This document shows, piece after piece, positions 35,623 to 45,789 of a DNA stretch of 64,000 bases (position 1 is its first letter; the number at the start of each line of letters is the position of its first letter). The stretch spans positions 1 through 64,000 of the forward strand of contig CAYGTC010000010.1 in NCBI GenBank assembly GCA_964352735.1, read 5' to 3'. The notes under the pieces are model-generated. The model did not search any database. It was not told the DNA's origin and saw only the letters and a program-made list of their open reading frames with translations. This stretch comes from NORP309 sp964352735. Lineage in GTDB: Bacteria; Pseudomonadota; Gammaproteobacteria; Xanthomonadales; Marinicellaceae. The position numbers and the translations under genes were made by a program.

Positions 35623-37232
35623 AATAACATCTTCTTCAAATCAGATAATACGGTGGATAAATATACAATAAATCGCGCAGCATCGGCACCATCAATGACT
35701 CTGTGGTCATATGATAGCGACAGTGGCAACATTAAACGTGGCTCAACTTCGCCTTTGTCATTGTACTCGGGTTTGATTTTTGAACGACTGACACCCAAAA
35801 TGGCCACTTCTGGCGCATTAATGATGGGTGTAAATGCTGTACCGCCAATACCACCCAATGACGAGACTGAAAAACAGCCGCCTTTCATGTCATCAGGAGA
35901 AAGTTTGCCTTCACGCGCTTTCACCGAGATTTCTGCCATTTCTTTGGCGATTTCCATGATGGTTTTGCTGTGTACATCTCTGAGGACGGGGACAACCAGA
36001 CCGTTTGGTGTGTCAACGGCCATACCAATATGGTAATATTTTTTCATGATTAAATTTTCGCCAGCAGCATCCAATGAAGCGTTAAATTTAGGAAATTTAC
36101 GTAAAGCCACCGCTACCGCCTTAATGATAAAGGCCAATGGCGAGAGGCCAAACCCCTGGGCTTTTGCTTCTCCTTTGATGGATTGTCTGAAGGCCTCCAT
36201 CTCGGTAATGTCAGATTCATCAAATTGTGTCACATGCGGTATGCGCACCCAATTGCGGTGTAAGTATTTGCCTGAAATTTTTTGAATTCTGGACAGTGAA
36301 ACGGTTTCAGTGTCACCGTATTTAGAAAAATCTTCATTTGGTGGCGGTAACACATCAAAGTGAGGGTTGCTTGAGGCTGCAACTGTTGCCCCAGACTGTA
36401 AAGCGCCTTTGATGTAGTGTTTAACATCCTCTTTGGTGATGCGACCTTTTCGGCCACTGCCTGGTATGATGTTGATATCGGCACCGAGTTCACGGGCAAA
36501 TTTTCTGATGGCGGGTGAAGCGTGGGCTTTTTTACCTACCAGATTATTGGCCTGTAAGGTGACAGGCGGGGCTTTTTGGTGGCTGCTCTGTGGTGCCTGT
36601 TTTTGCACATTTTTTTGTGCGGCTTGTATTGGTTGTTCGATCTCTTTGTCTGGACTTGTCTGAGATTGAGGTGAGCTATCAGTTGTTGTCATCAATGTAA
36701 TCAGTTCACTGTCTTTGCTGACTTGGTCGCCGACTTTGACAAGGATTTTGTTGATGGTTCCTGCGTGTGAACTGGGAACCTCTAGGGTGGCTTTTTCACT
36801 TTCCAGTGTCACAATTACATCATCGATGGCAATTTCATCGCCTTCAGAGACCAAAATTTCGATCACTTCAACGGCGTCAACATCTCCAATGTCGGGGACT
36901 TTGACGGTTTCAATGGCGCCTTCATCAGTGGTGCTTTGTGCCGCTTGTTTTTGCGATTGCTCAGGTTTTTCAGGTGTTTCTTCAGCAGAGTCGGTTACTT
37001 CTACTTCAATCAAAGCGGTGCCTTTGCCAACAGAATCGCCTTCTTTGACCATCAGTTTTTTGATTACGCCACTGGCTGTGCTTGGCACTTCAAGTGTGGC
37101 TTTTTCGCTTTCAAGTGTGACAATAAGGTCATCAACAGAAATGTTATCACCAACAGCGACCAACACTTCAATCACTTCAACGGCATCGACATCACCAATG
37201 TCAGGGACTTCTATTATTGTTATTGTGCTCAT
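35619..37232 (-). CDS. aceF: Pyruvate dehydrogenase E2, dihydrolipoyl acetyltransferase
   Basis: 537 residues: two lipoyl domains (about 3-77 and 109-183, each with ESEKATLEVPS), Gln/Pro/Ala-rich linkers, an E1/E3-binding domain at about 236-272 (ASPAIRKFARELGADINIIPGSGRKGRI) and the catalytic domain from about 310, with DHRVIDGADAARF near the C-terminus holding the active His and Asp. It transfers acetyl groups from lipoyl to CoA as the core of the complex. The count of two lipoyl domains is fewer than the three of E. coli. It starts two bases after the aceE stop and its own stop overlaps lpdA. Confidence 0.96.
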   Translation of the reverse strand: MSTITIIEVPDIGDVDAVEVIEVLVAVGDNISVDDLIVTLESEKATLEVPSTASGVIKKLMVKEGDSVGKGTALIEVEVTDSAEETPEKPEQSQKQAAQSTTDEGAIETVKVPDIGDVDAVEVIEILVSEGDEIAIDDVIVTLESEKATLEVPSSHAGTINKILVKVGDQVSKDSELITLMTTTDSSPQSQTSPDKEIEQPIQAAQKNVQKQAPQSSHQKAPPVTLQANNLVGKKAHASPAIRKFARELGADINIIPGSGRKGRITKEDVKHYIKGALQSGATVAASSNPHFDVLPPPNEDFSKYGDTETVSLSRIQKISGKYLHRNWVRIPHVTQFDESDITEMEAFRQSIKGEAKAQGFGLSPLAFIIKAVAVALRKFPKFNASLDAAGENLIMKKYYHIGMAVDTPNGLVVPVLRDVHSKTIMEIAKEMAEISVKAREGKLSPDDMKGGCFSVSSLGGIGGTAFTPIINAPEVAILGVSRSKIKPEYNDKGEVEPRLMLPLSLSYDHRVIDGADAARFIVYLSTVLSDLKKMLL

Positions 37233-37234
37233 GA

Positions 37235-39895
37235 TTATGCTCCCACCGGATCAGGACGGCTGGCGTCAATTTCATAAAGTTTAAGCGCTTTTGCAACCGC
37301 AGACTTGGGTAAATCACCAGATTTAACCAGCGCAGTTACAGTGGTAAAGGCAATGTGTTTGCTGTCTACTTCAAAGAATGAGCGCAGTTGCTCTCGAGTA
37401 TCAGAGCGCCCAAAACCATCTGTGCCTAGCGTTGAATAATCAGCTTGCACCCATGGTCTGATTTGTTCGACAAAATCATGTACATAATCTGTGGCTGCAA
37501 TAACAGGACCTTTGGCTTTTGACAGGCATTGTTCAACATAGGAGACTTGTGGCTTTTTAGTTGGATTCAAACGATTATATCTGTCCACGCTTTGTCCATC
37601 ACGTTTCAGCTCTGTAAAGCTCGTACAACTCCAGATATCACAGTCAACTTTAAAATCTTTTTTCAACATCTCAGCAGCAGCAATGGCTTCGCGTAAAATG
37701 GCACCTGAGCCCAATAGTTGTGCTTTAATCTTACCTTTGGTCGCTTGATATAGGTACATGCCTTTTAAAATGCCTGATTCAGCGTCTTTTGGCATTTCTG
37801 GGTGTTGGTAGTTTTCATTCAATAATGTGATGTAGTAGAAAATGTCTTCGTCATCTCCATACATTCTTTGTAAACCATTTTGGATAATAACCGCTACTTC
37901 ATAAGAAAAAGTTGGATCATAAGAAATACAGTTTGGTATGGTTGCAGAGAATTGATGGGAATGTCCATCTTCATGTTGTAAACCTTCGCCATTGAGGGTG
38001 GTGCGTCCAGATGTGCCTCCCAATAAGAAGCCTTTGGTGCGCATGTCACCTGCTGCATAACAGAGGTCTCCGATGCGTTGAAAGCCAAACATGGAGTAGT
38101 AAATAAAGAATGGGATCATGGCCACGCCATAGTTGGCATAAGATGTTCCTGCTGCAATCCACGATGATGCAGCACCCGCTTCTGATATGCCTTCTTGTAG
38201 CACTTGTCCATTTTGGCTTTCTTTATAATACATTAATTGATCAGAGTCCTCAGGTGTGTATTTTTGGCCTTGGTGTGAGTAAATGCCCAATTGGCGGAAC
38301 AATCCTTCCATACCAAAAGTTCTGGCTTCATCAGCGATAATGGGCACAATGTGCGGAGCCAAGGCTTTGTCACGTAATAAAATGGCTAATGTTCGGACAA
38401 AAGACATGGTGGTAGAAAATTCACGATCACCTGAACTTTTTAAAATGGTGGCGAACTTATCCAGCGCAGGAATCGACAGTTTTTTATAATCGACACGACG
38501 TTGAGGCAGGTAACCACCCAGCTCTGATCGACGCTGTTTGAGGTATTGAATTTCTGGTGAATCATCGGCTGGTTTGTAGTATGGCACGTCATCCAGTTCT
38601 TCATCGGCAATGGGCACATTGAATTGGTCTCTGAAATGTTCAACAGCTGAGGTTTTCATTTTCTTTTGCTGATGCGTTGTATTAAGACCCTGTCCAGCTT
38701 GACCCATACCGTAACCTTTCACTGTTTTGGCTAAAATAACAGTTGGTTGGCCTTTGTGATCATTGGCTTCAGCATAAGCTGCATACATTTTGTGAGGGTC
38801 ATGGCCACCACGGTTAAGTCGCCAAATGTCTTCATCACTCATGTTTGCAACCATTTCTTTTAATTCTGGGTATTTGCCAAAAAAATGTTCACGGACATAA
38901 GCGCCGTCTTTTGATTTATAGTTTTGGTAATCGCCATCAACGGCTTCTTCCATGCGTTTTTGTAATAATCCATCTTTATCTTTGGCCAATAATGGATCCC
39001 AATAACCGCCCCAGATAACTTTGATGACGTTCCATTGTGCTCCGCGAAATACGCCTTCGAGCTCTTGGATGATTTTGCCATTACCTCTGACTGGTCCATC
39101 TAATCTTTGCAAGTTACAGTTAACCACAAAAACCAAATTGTCCAATTTTTCGCGTCCAGCCAAAGAAATCGCGCCTAGTGATTCTGGCTCATCCGTTTCA
39201 CCATCACCCAAAAAGCAATAAACTTTTTTATCGGTGACTGGTATTAATCCTCTGTTTTGTAAATATTTCATGAAGCGAGCTTGATAGATCGCCTGCAAAG
39301 GACCAAGGCCCATAGATACTGTAGCAAACTGCCAATAATCAGGCATTAACCATGTGTGTGGGTAAGATGATAAGCCTTTGCCATCGACTTCACGTCGAAA
39401 ATTATCTAAGTCATCCTCGTTAAAACGTCCTTCTAGAAAGGAACGGGCATAAAATCCTGGTGCACAATGGCCTTGTACATACATTAAATCACCTCCACTT
39501 TGGTGATCAGGACCTCTGAAAAAATGATTAAAACCAACGTCATAAATGGTAGCGGCTGAAGCAAAGCTGGCAATGTGTCCACCCAGTGCGCCAGGTCGAC
39601 GATTGGCACGTACAACCATTGCCATGGCATTCCAACGTATGATGGCTCGAATTTTATATTCCAGTTCTAAATCACCAGTAGAGCGTTGCTCTTTTCCTGT
39701 TGGAATGGTATTGAGGTAAGCTGTGGTTGCCTGATAGGGAAGGTGTCCACCAGAACGACGATTTAAGTCAATCAATTGTTCTATTAAGAAATGTGCCCTT
39801 TCTGGACCTTCATGATTGATAACGGCAGTCAGTGCATCCAACCACTCACTGGTTTCTTGTGAATCAATGTCTATTTTATTTGTAATATCATTCAT
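37235..39895 (-). CDS. aceE: Pyruvate dehydrogenase E1 component, homodimeric type
   Basis: 886 residues, against 887 in E. coli. The N-terminal segment RSGGHLPYQATTAYLNT, the thiamine-diphosphate motif GDGETDEPES ... NCNLQRLDGPVRGN and the later HGxxxGGTSGRTTLNGEGLQHEDGHS region are all as in AceE. It decarboxylates pyruvate and passes the acetyl group to E2. It starts nine bases after the maeB stop and continues into aceF and lpdA, so malic enzyme and the whole complex are probably made from one mRNA. No pdhR-type regulator gene is adjacent. Confidence 0.97.
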   Translation of the reverse strand: MNDITNKIDIDSQETSEWLDALTAVINHEGPERAHFLIEQLIDLNRRSGGHLPYQATTAYLNTIPTGKEQRSTGDLELEYKIRAIIRWNAMAMVVRANRRPGALGGHIASFASAATIYDVGFNHFFRGPDHQSGGDLMYVQGHCAPGFYARSFLEGRFNEDDLDNFRREVDGKGLSSYPHTWLMPDYWQFATVSMGLGPLQAIYQARFMKYLQNRGLIPVTDKKVYCFLGDGETDEPESLGAISLAGREKLDNLVFVVNCNLQRLDGPVRGNGKIIQELEGVFRGAQWNVIKVIWGGYWDPLLAKDKDGLLQKRMEEAVDGDYQNYKSKDGAYVREHFFGKYPELKEMVANMSDEDIWRLNRGGHDPHKMYAAYAEANDHKGQPTVILAKTVKGYGMGQAGQGLNTTHQQKKMKTSAVEHFRDQFNVPIADEELDDVPYYKPADDSPEIQYLKQRRSELGGYLPQRRVDYKKLSIPALDKFATILKSSGDREFSTTMSFVRTLAILLRDKALAPHIVPIIADEARTFGMEGLFRQLGIYSHQGQKYTPEDSDQLMYYKESQNGQVLQEGISEAGAASSWIAAGTSYANYGVAMIPFFIYYSMFGFQRIGDLCYAAGDMRTKGFLLGGTSGRTTLNGEGLQHEDGHSHQFSATIPNCISYDPTFSYEVAVIIQNGLQRMYGDDEDIFYYITLLNENYQHPEMPKDAESGILKGMYLYQATKGKIKAQLLGSGAILREAIAAAEMLKKDFKVDCDIWSCTSFTELKRDGQSVDRYNRLNPTKKPQVSYVEQCLSKAKGPVIAATDYVHDFVEQIRPWVQADYSTLGTDGFGRSDTREQLRSFFEVDSKHIAFTTVTALVKSGDLPKSAVAKALKLYEIDASRPDPVGA

Positions 39896-39903
39896 TTATT
39901 TAC

Positions 39904-42210
39904 TCACTTGCTTTGTCTATCTTGTTCTATTTTATTTTGTGCATCTACTACAGCAATGCTTGTCATATTGATGATGCGACGAACTGATGCTGTTGGAATT
40001 AATACATGTGCAGCCTGTTTGCAGCCCAATAGTATTGGGCCAATGGTTACGCCTTTGGTAAAGCATTTAAGCATATTAATGACAGCGTTGGCGGTATCCA
40101 AATTTGGCATCATGAATAAATTGGCTCTGCCTTTAAGTTGAGAGTTAGGAAAAATCTTGTCGCGCAATTCAGGAATCAGTGCTATATCAGCTTCCATTTC
40201 GCCTTCAACGGCTAAATCAGGGGCTTTTTTATGGAGAATCTTTAATGCTTTACGCATTTTTCTTGGGTTCTTGCCACCTCTTGAACCAAAACTCGAATAA
40301 GATAATAAAGCAATTCTTGGTGTTTTGCCAAAATCTTTTAATTTTTCTGCTGCCAATATGGCCGTTTCGGCAATTTCTTCGGCATCTGGATCTGGGTTAA
40401 CATAGGTATCGCAGAAAAAGAAGTTACCATATTCAGTTGAAATACCGCTGATGGTAGCGGGCTGAGTGACACCATCTTGAATACCAATCACATCAGTAAT
40501 GTGGCTCAGGACTTTTGGAAAACGTCCGGTAAGGCCTGCTAACATGGCATCGGCTTCGCCTCTTTTAACCATCAGTGCAGCGATCACAGATGAGCGTGTT
40601 CGAACCAACGCTTTGGCAATGTCAGGTGTGATGCCATTTCTTTGCATAATGCTCAGATACAGTTGCCAGTATTCTCGATAACGCACGTCATCTTGTGGAT
40701 TGACCAATTCAAAATCTTTACCAATGGTCAGATCTATACCAATTTTTTCGATTCTTGATTTTACAACTTCTGGCCTACCAATCAATATGGGCTTGGCGAG
40801 TCTGTCATCTAATACTGTTCTGACCGAACGTAAAACCCGTTCATCTTCCCCTTCAGCATAAACCACTGTTTTAGGGTTGCTTCTTGCCTTATCAAAGATG
40901 GGTTTCATCATTAAACCGCTTTTAAATACAAAATAGCTCAAAATATCTTTGTATTCTTGCATGTCTTTTATGGGTTTTGTTGCAACTCCGGAATCCATTG
41001 CGGCTTGGGCCACAGCAGGGGCAACATATAATAATATGCGAGGGTCAAAGGGTTGTGGAATAAGGTAGTCTCTGCCAAAGCCTTTGACTTCACCTTCAAA
41101 AGCTTGTGCACCTACATCTGATGATTCCTTTTGAGCGAGTTCTGCCAGTGCATAAACACAAGCTTTTTTCATCGCATCATTGATCACAGGAGCCCCAACA
41201 TCCAAAGTGCCTCTAAAAATGTAAGGGAAACATAATACATTGTTAACCTGATTGGGGAAATCCGAACGTCCTGTTGCTATGATCGCATCTGGTCGCGCTT
41301 TGAGTGCCGCATCTGGCATAATTTCCGGTACTGGATTAGCCAATGCCAAAATGATGGGGTCTTTAGCCATTGGTAGAATCATTTCAGGTTTTAGCACACC
41401 TGCTACAGATACACCGAGGAAAATATCGGCACCTACCAATGCTTCTGCGAGTGTTTGCTCTTTAACGCCTGCGGCATAGCGCTTTTTACGTTCATCGGTT
41501 TCATTAACAATGTCTTGTCTTTGTTCATGTAGGATGCCACGTGAATCGGATACGGTGATGTTGTCTATCGATAATCCCAAATCTACCAATAAATCCAAAC
41601 AGGCCATGCCAGCAGCACCAGCACCTGAGGTGACCAATTTAACTGTGCTGATGTCTTTATTGATGATTTTTAATCCGTTGATGACAGCAGCGCAAGTGAT
41701 GATGGCGGTACCGTGTTGATCATCATGAAAAACTGGAATATTGAGTCGGTTTTTGAGTTTTTCTTCAATGTAAAAACATTCTGGTGACTTAATGTCTTCC
41801 AGATTGATTCCACCGAATGTTGGCTCAAGCGCTGCAATGATATCAATCAATTTGTCAGGGTCTTTTTCATCGATTTCAATATCAAAAACATCGACGCCTG
41901 CAAATTTTTTGAACAATACGGCTTTGCCTTCCATTACAGGTTTTGATGCCAGTGGGCCAATGTCCCCCAGCCCTAAAACAGCGGTGCCATTGGTGATAAC
42001 AGCCACCATATTGCCTCGTGCTGTATACAATGATACCTTGGATGGATCTTTATGGATTTCTTCACAGGGCGCGGCCACACCTGGTGAATAAGCCAGTGCC
42101 AAATCTTTGGCAGTGGTTAAGGCTTTGGTTGCCACTATTTTGATTTTACCAGGCGGAAAATCATTGTGGTATTCCAAAGCCGCTTTTCTAATGTCTTCGC
42201 GTAAACTCAT
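39904..42210 (-). CDS. maeB: NADP-dependent malic enzyme, MaeB type with phosphotransacetylase-like domain
   Basis: About 768 residues; E. coli MaeB is 759. The malic enzyme part (1-430) has LAYSPGVAAPC, the catalytic region VLGLGDIGPLASKPVMEGKAVLFKKF, FHDDQHGTA and an NADP fold with TSGAGAAGMACLDLL; the rest (440-768) is a phosphotransacetylase-like domain, regulatory in this family. It turns malate into pyruvate and CO2. The ATG at 42210 follows GGGGACAACA, a good Shine-Dalgarno, and is preferred over the ATG at 42222. It is first in maeB-aceE-aceF-lpdA and would feed pyruvate straight into the complex. The 298 bases upstream must carry the promoter. Confidence 0.95.
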   Translation of the reverse strand: MSLREDIRKAALEYHNDFPPGKIKIVATKALTTAKDLALAYSPGVAAPCEEIHKDPSKVSLYTARGNMVAVITNGTAVLGLGDIGPLASKPVMEGKAVLFKKFAGVDVFDIEIDEKDPDKLIDIIAALEPTFGGINLEDIKSPECFYIEEKLKNRLNIPVFHDDQHGTAIITCAAVINGLKIINKDISTVKLVTSGAGAAGMACLDLLVDLGLSIDNITVSDSRGILHEQRQDIVNETDERKKRYAAGVKEQTLAEALVGADIFLGVSVAGVLKPEMILPMAKDPIILALANPVPEIMPDAALKARPDAIIATGRSDFPNQVNNVLCFPYIFRGTLDVGAPVINDAMKKACVYALAELAQKESSDVGAQAFEGEVKGFGRDYLIPQPFDPRILLYVAPAVAQAAMDSGVATKPIKDMQEYKDILSYFVFKSGLMMKPIFDKARSNPKTVVYAEGEDERVLRSVRTVLDDRLAKPILIGRPEVVKSRIEKIGIDLTIGKDFELVNPQDDVRYREYWQLYLSIMQRNGITPDIAKALVRTRSSVIAALMVKRGEADAMLAGLTGRFPKVLSHITDVIGIQDGVTQPATISGISTEYGNFFFCDTYVNPDPDAEEIAETAILAAEKLKDFGKTPRIALLSYSSFGSRGGKNPRKMRKALKILHKKAPDLAVEGEMEADIALIPELRDKIFPNSQLKGRANLFMMPNLDTANAVINMLKCFTKGVTIGPILLGCKQAAHVLIPTASVRRIINMTSIAVVDAQNKIEQDRQSK

Positions 42211-42436
42211 TGTTGTCCCCATTGAGTTGTGAGTTAAAACAGCGTGCTTTTACTCTCGTTTTTTGGACTCAGTATTTTAAGACATTTGTCCATATTTCTC
42301 CAAGATAATGCCAAAATAATGATACGAATACAGATAACTGTGAGTGATATGTCAGTTCTGTGATAGATAACATGCTGAGTCAACTGTTTTCACAGACAGA
42401 ATCAGAATCAATTCTTTGTTATCAAAGGTAAGGTCC

Positions 42437-42468
42437 AATTATGATGTTTTGACTTGTCGATCATAATT
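42437..42468. promoter_or_regulatory. Inverted repeat in the maeB upstream region
   Basis: AATTATGAT (42437-42445) and ATCATAATT (42460-42468) form a perfect nine-base inverted repeat with a 14-base spacer, inside the 298-base gap between the FG-GAP gene stop and maeB. It may be an operator for the operon or a weak hairpin ending the FG-GAP mRNA; no T run follows on the minus strand. Nothing else is seen in the gap. Confidence 0.3.
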
Positions 42469-42508
42469 TCTCGAAAAACTGCCCATTAAAATGAGCCACT
42501 AACCGAGA

Positions 42509-45500
42509 TCAATTATGTTTTCTTTTCTCAGAAAATAAAGCAATCGGAATGTTTTTTCTGCGCCAGTTATCATTTAATTCATCATCTGGATAGTGAATAT
42601 CCATACTCAGAGAACCTGCTTTATTAAGGTCATTGGATGCTTGATGTAAGTTTACTGTGATCGAGCCGGCTGAATTTTCAGTCAATTCTGTTGCTGTTTG
42701 TCCTCGTGCATACCCGTTGATTTGTTTCATATCGATGGTTATGTCCTTGTCTTTGATGAAATTATTGGCTTGGCCCATCAACCAACGGGGCTGGCCATTT
42801 TCATCGTAAAAATACAAGATAGCGAGTAATTCAATTGTTTTTTGCTTGGGCACCATTAATAAAGACAAGCCCCAACCTGCATCCTGATTTCCTGCCCACC
42901 ATAAACCTGAAAAGTCTTCAGTATTTAATGATGAAGAAATAATCGGTTGCAAAGGCCACATGTCTTGTTGGCCGCCAATTTGGAAGAAGGTATGATCTAT
43001 TGAAGGTTGATCTTTTTGATTAAAAAACGTCATCCAACCATTGTGAGTCGACGAGTGACCAATGATGGCTGCATTTTCTTCATAATCATAAACATATTGG
43101 ATGATATTTTCGCCATTGATCCGATCAAGCTTCCAATAATTTTCTTGTGCCTCTAGTTGGTTAAGCATCGAATACCACATCGGTTTGCCATCGTCATCAT
43201 AGGTGAAGAAGATGGCATGATAGAGATTGTCTCTTCCAATCGATTCAATGGTAAAGCCATGCCCATTGTGACTCGGATCATAATAGAGGCCTGTTTTTAA
43301 ATTCAATGAAGTTTGGGTGTTGATTGTGATGAAGTTGTCACCGCCACTGACAAAATCCATTAAGCCATCATTGTTGAAATCAGCAAAATCAATATTGCTG
43401 TGGTTCAGTGGTTCAGTGTCATTATTACCCGGAACAAATGTGCTGTAATTTTTGTAAAATGATAAATGACCTTTGTGTCTACTGGTATTGATGTAAACAT
43501 TTAAACTGTTATTGACATAAACAAACAAATCGCTTAACTCATCGTCATTGATGTCTTTGGCGACAATTTTTTCAGGAATAATGCTGATTAAATTTTGACT
43601 GTCAACTGGAAAAGGCTCTAGCCAGATGGATTGATCATAAGTTGTCTTGGTGAATGATCCTTTGCCATTATTGATCCATATGTTTTTTTCTTCATGTGTG
43701 GCAAAAATATCAATCAGACCATCCCCATTAAAATCTCCTGTTGTCATGAGTTTGGCACCTTGAGCAAATGGTACTGAAGCGTTGAATCTGTCTTTACCAT
43801 TATTGAACCAAATTTTGATGTATGACAAGGTGTCATTTTTGTTGAGCACAACAACGTCATTCTTACCATCATTGTTCATGTCTTTTACTGAAAAATCTGT
43901 CGTGGCAAAACCTGGCTCGGCATTGAATCCATAGATGATATTAAACTCATCTGTAAGCAAGCTTGTAGGGTTGGCTGATTTCTCAACAATAAAGATGTTG
44001 CCTGCAACAGTTGTGTCCTGCAGTATGATTTCATCGCCATCAGTAAAGCCCATATCTGCACTCAATGATTTTTTTGTGGCAATGGGTAGAGGAACATGAT
44101 TGATGAAATCTGGTGCATTTGGGTCAATGTAATAGGACATTGGCGTGGAGTTTTGGTGGCTTGGATAGTTGGCAATCAGCTGCATGCTGCCAGCATGATC
44201 CAAATCAATCAGTGCAGCATTTTGGTAGGCTGCATTAAAAAGATAATCATTTTCAGGATTTTGATACGCTTTAAACTGACCATTGCCGTCTCCCAACCAT
44301 AAGGTTCCAGTTGCGCTCATTTCATGGGTGGCTGATTGAAGTTTGTCAATTTCATCAATGGTTGTGCAATTATCATTGGCAAGACCTGTACTGAGTATGT
44401 CCGCTAATCCATCCTGGTTATAATCATTGACTTGGACATGCTGATTGAATTGCATTGAAGAGGCTGTTGTTAATTTAAATGAATAGGGTTGATCATCAAT
44501 TTGTTGCCAGGCAAGTGATTTTTCGCCAGTAGAAACCACATCGGGTAAACCATCCCCATTGAGGTCAACAATGGTTGCCATGTTTGAACGAAAGTGACTG
44601 CGATGAAATGTGTCATAACCGCTGGAATGTAAGGCCTTTTTGAAGTGAATTTGACCTGTGTTATCGTTGTCATAGATCATCAAGATGTTTGGCTGATGGT
44701 AGCATTCTGAAGTGGTGTTTTGTACTTTGGCATTGATCCAGACATCCAGATCCTTGTCATTATCTGCATCAATGGTGTGAATATCAGTGATGATGATTTG
44801 ATTGTGTGGAATATGGTTGAGTACTCCGGGCAATTCAAACGCTTGTCTAGAAAATTGACCGTGACCATCATTGATTAAAATGGATATGGTGGCAGTTGGG
44901 TGATTGTCGATCATAAAAAAGTCTTGCGCACCATCATTATTGAAATCAAATTTTTTGAAAATTAAAGCATTCAATGTCTCGATTGGAAGGCTGCTTTTCA
45001 GTGTCAAATGATGATTGTCAAGATTAACCCAAGATTGTATTTGCCCATTATGATTGATCAATACGTCTGGTCTGCTGTTTCCGTTTAATTCTGTGACAAT
45101 GAAGTTTTGTGCATTGCTTGGTAAATTCAGTTGTTTGGAACTAAACAGTTGCTTGCTATCGTTCAAGTATATTTTGTCTTGGGTGATGATGTCAGTATCG
45201 CCATCTTGGTCCCAGTCAACACCGTAAATTTGTCCATTGATCGATACATCAGTTGTGAAAGGGGTTTCGCTGAAGTTGGCTTGACCATCATTGTATGCGA
45301 TGTTGCCATTGCGTAATATGATATCTAGATCGCCGTCTTGATCAATATCAATAATGGCTGAATATAACCCATCAGTGCTGAAATTACTGATTTGAGGTTG
45401 ATAACCGCCATCACGGTATATCATGAGTTCAATGGGTTGAGAAGGTGTTGGTGGTTGTACTGTGCAAACAATACATTGCAATTGCCCGCCCAGAGAAATG

Positions 45501-45712
45501 ATGTCATCAATACCATCGTTATTGAGGTCAGCGATTGTCTTGTCATAGGCGTTGCTGATATTGGGATTTTGGCCAATAAATTCAACATAGTTACTGTGTT
45601 GTGAATCTTTGAGGCGTTCTGTATTAAATGTCAATGCAGAAGTTTGCAATGCATGCATTAACAGTATCAAGGTCAAAGATATGAAGTGGTTTTCCCTGCG
45701 CATGCTTGTCAT
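42509..45712 (-). CDS. Large secreted FG-GAP/VCBS repeat protein with two C-terminal modules
   Basis: About 1067 residues. A signal peptide (ends QTSALT) precedes about eleven repeats with calcium-loop sequences: DLNNDGIDD, DIDQDGDLD, DWDQDGDTD, DFNNDGAQD, DADNDKDLD, DLNGDGLPD, DYNQDGLAD, DMNNDGKND, DFNGDGLID, DINDDELSD and DFNNDGLMD, as in FG-GAP/VCBS beta-propellers. The end holds two copies (about 790-900 and 905-1020) of the module GLYYDPSHNGHGFTIE...YHAIFFTYDDDGKPMWY, which recurs in the protein at 29955-31106. Probably extracellular and calcium-binding; role unknown. The start is the ATG at 45712 or 45703; no good Shine-Dalgarno. Confidence 0.82.
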   Translation of the reverse strand: MTSMRRENHFISLTLILLMHALQTSALTFNTERLKDSQHSNYVEFIGQNPNISNAYDKTIADLNNDGIDDIISLGGQLQCIVCTVQPPTPSQPIELMIYRDGGYQPQISNFSTDGLYSAIIDIDQDGDLDIILRNGNIAYNDGQANFSETPFTTDVSINGQIYGVDWDQDGDTDIITQDKIYLNDSKQLFSSKQLNLPSNAQNFIVTELNGNSRPDVLINHNGQIQSWVNLDNHHLTLKSSLPIETLNALIFKKFDFNNDGAQDFFMIDNHPTATISILINDGHGQFSRQAFELPGVLNHIPHNQIIITDIHTIDADNDKDLDVWINAKVQNTTSECYHQPNILMIYDNDNTGQIHFKKALHSSGYDTFHRSHFRSNMATIVDLNGDGLPDVVSTGEKSLAWQQIDDQPYSFKLTTASSMQFNQHVQVNDYNQDGLADILSTGLANDNCTTIDEIDKLQSATHEMSATGTLWLGDGNGQFKAYQNPENDYLFNAAYQNAALIDLDHAGSMQLIANYPSHQNSTPMSYYIDPNAPDFINHVPLPIATKKSLSADMGFTDGDEIILQDTTVAGNIFIVEKSANPTSLLTDEFNIIYGFNAEPGFATTDFSVKDMNNDGKNDVVVLNKNDTLSYIKIWFNNGKDRFNASVPFAQGAKLMTTGDFNGDGLIDIFATHEEKNIWINNGKGSFTKTTYDQSIWLEPFPVDSQNLISIIPEKIVAKDINDDELSDLFVYVNNSLNVYINTSRHKGHLSFYKNYSTFVPGNNDTEPLNHSNIDFADFNNDGLMDFVSGGDNFITINTQTSLNLKTGLYYDPSHNGHGFTIESIGRDNLYHAIFFTYDDDGKPMWYSMLNQLEAQENYWKLDRINGENIIQYVYDYEENAAIIGHSSTHNGWMTFFNQKDQPSIDHTFFQIGGQQDMWPLQPIISSSLNTEDFSGLWWAGNQDAGWGLSLLMVPKQKTIELLAILYFYDENGQPRWLMGQANNFIKDKDITIDMKQINGYARGQTATELTENSAGSITVNLHQASNDLNKAGSLSMDIHYPDDELNDNWRRKNIPIALFSEKRKHN

Positions 45713-45789
45713 TGTTGTCAATAATCATTGATAATAACACCAATTCTGTTAATTTTGGGTTAAAATTTATTTTTTTTCGGAGTGGGTTT

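Noticed and set aside
36715..37284. 189-codon open frame on the plus strand opposite aceF
   Set aside because: It is a mirror of the two lipoyl domains of aceF, Ser/Thr-rich with no start signal; the minus-strand gene is certain.
45706..45789. N-terminal extension of the DUF2891 protein
   Set aside because: A lipoprotein signal with a good Shine-Dalgarno starts at 45790, and the extension would run into the divergent gene's start region.
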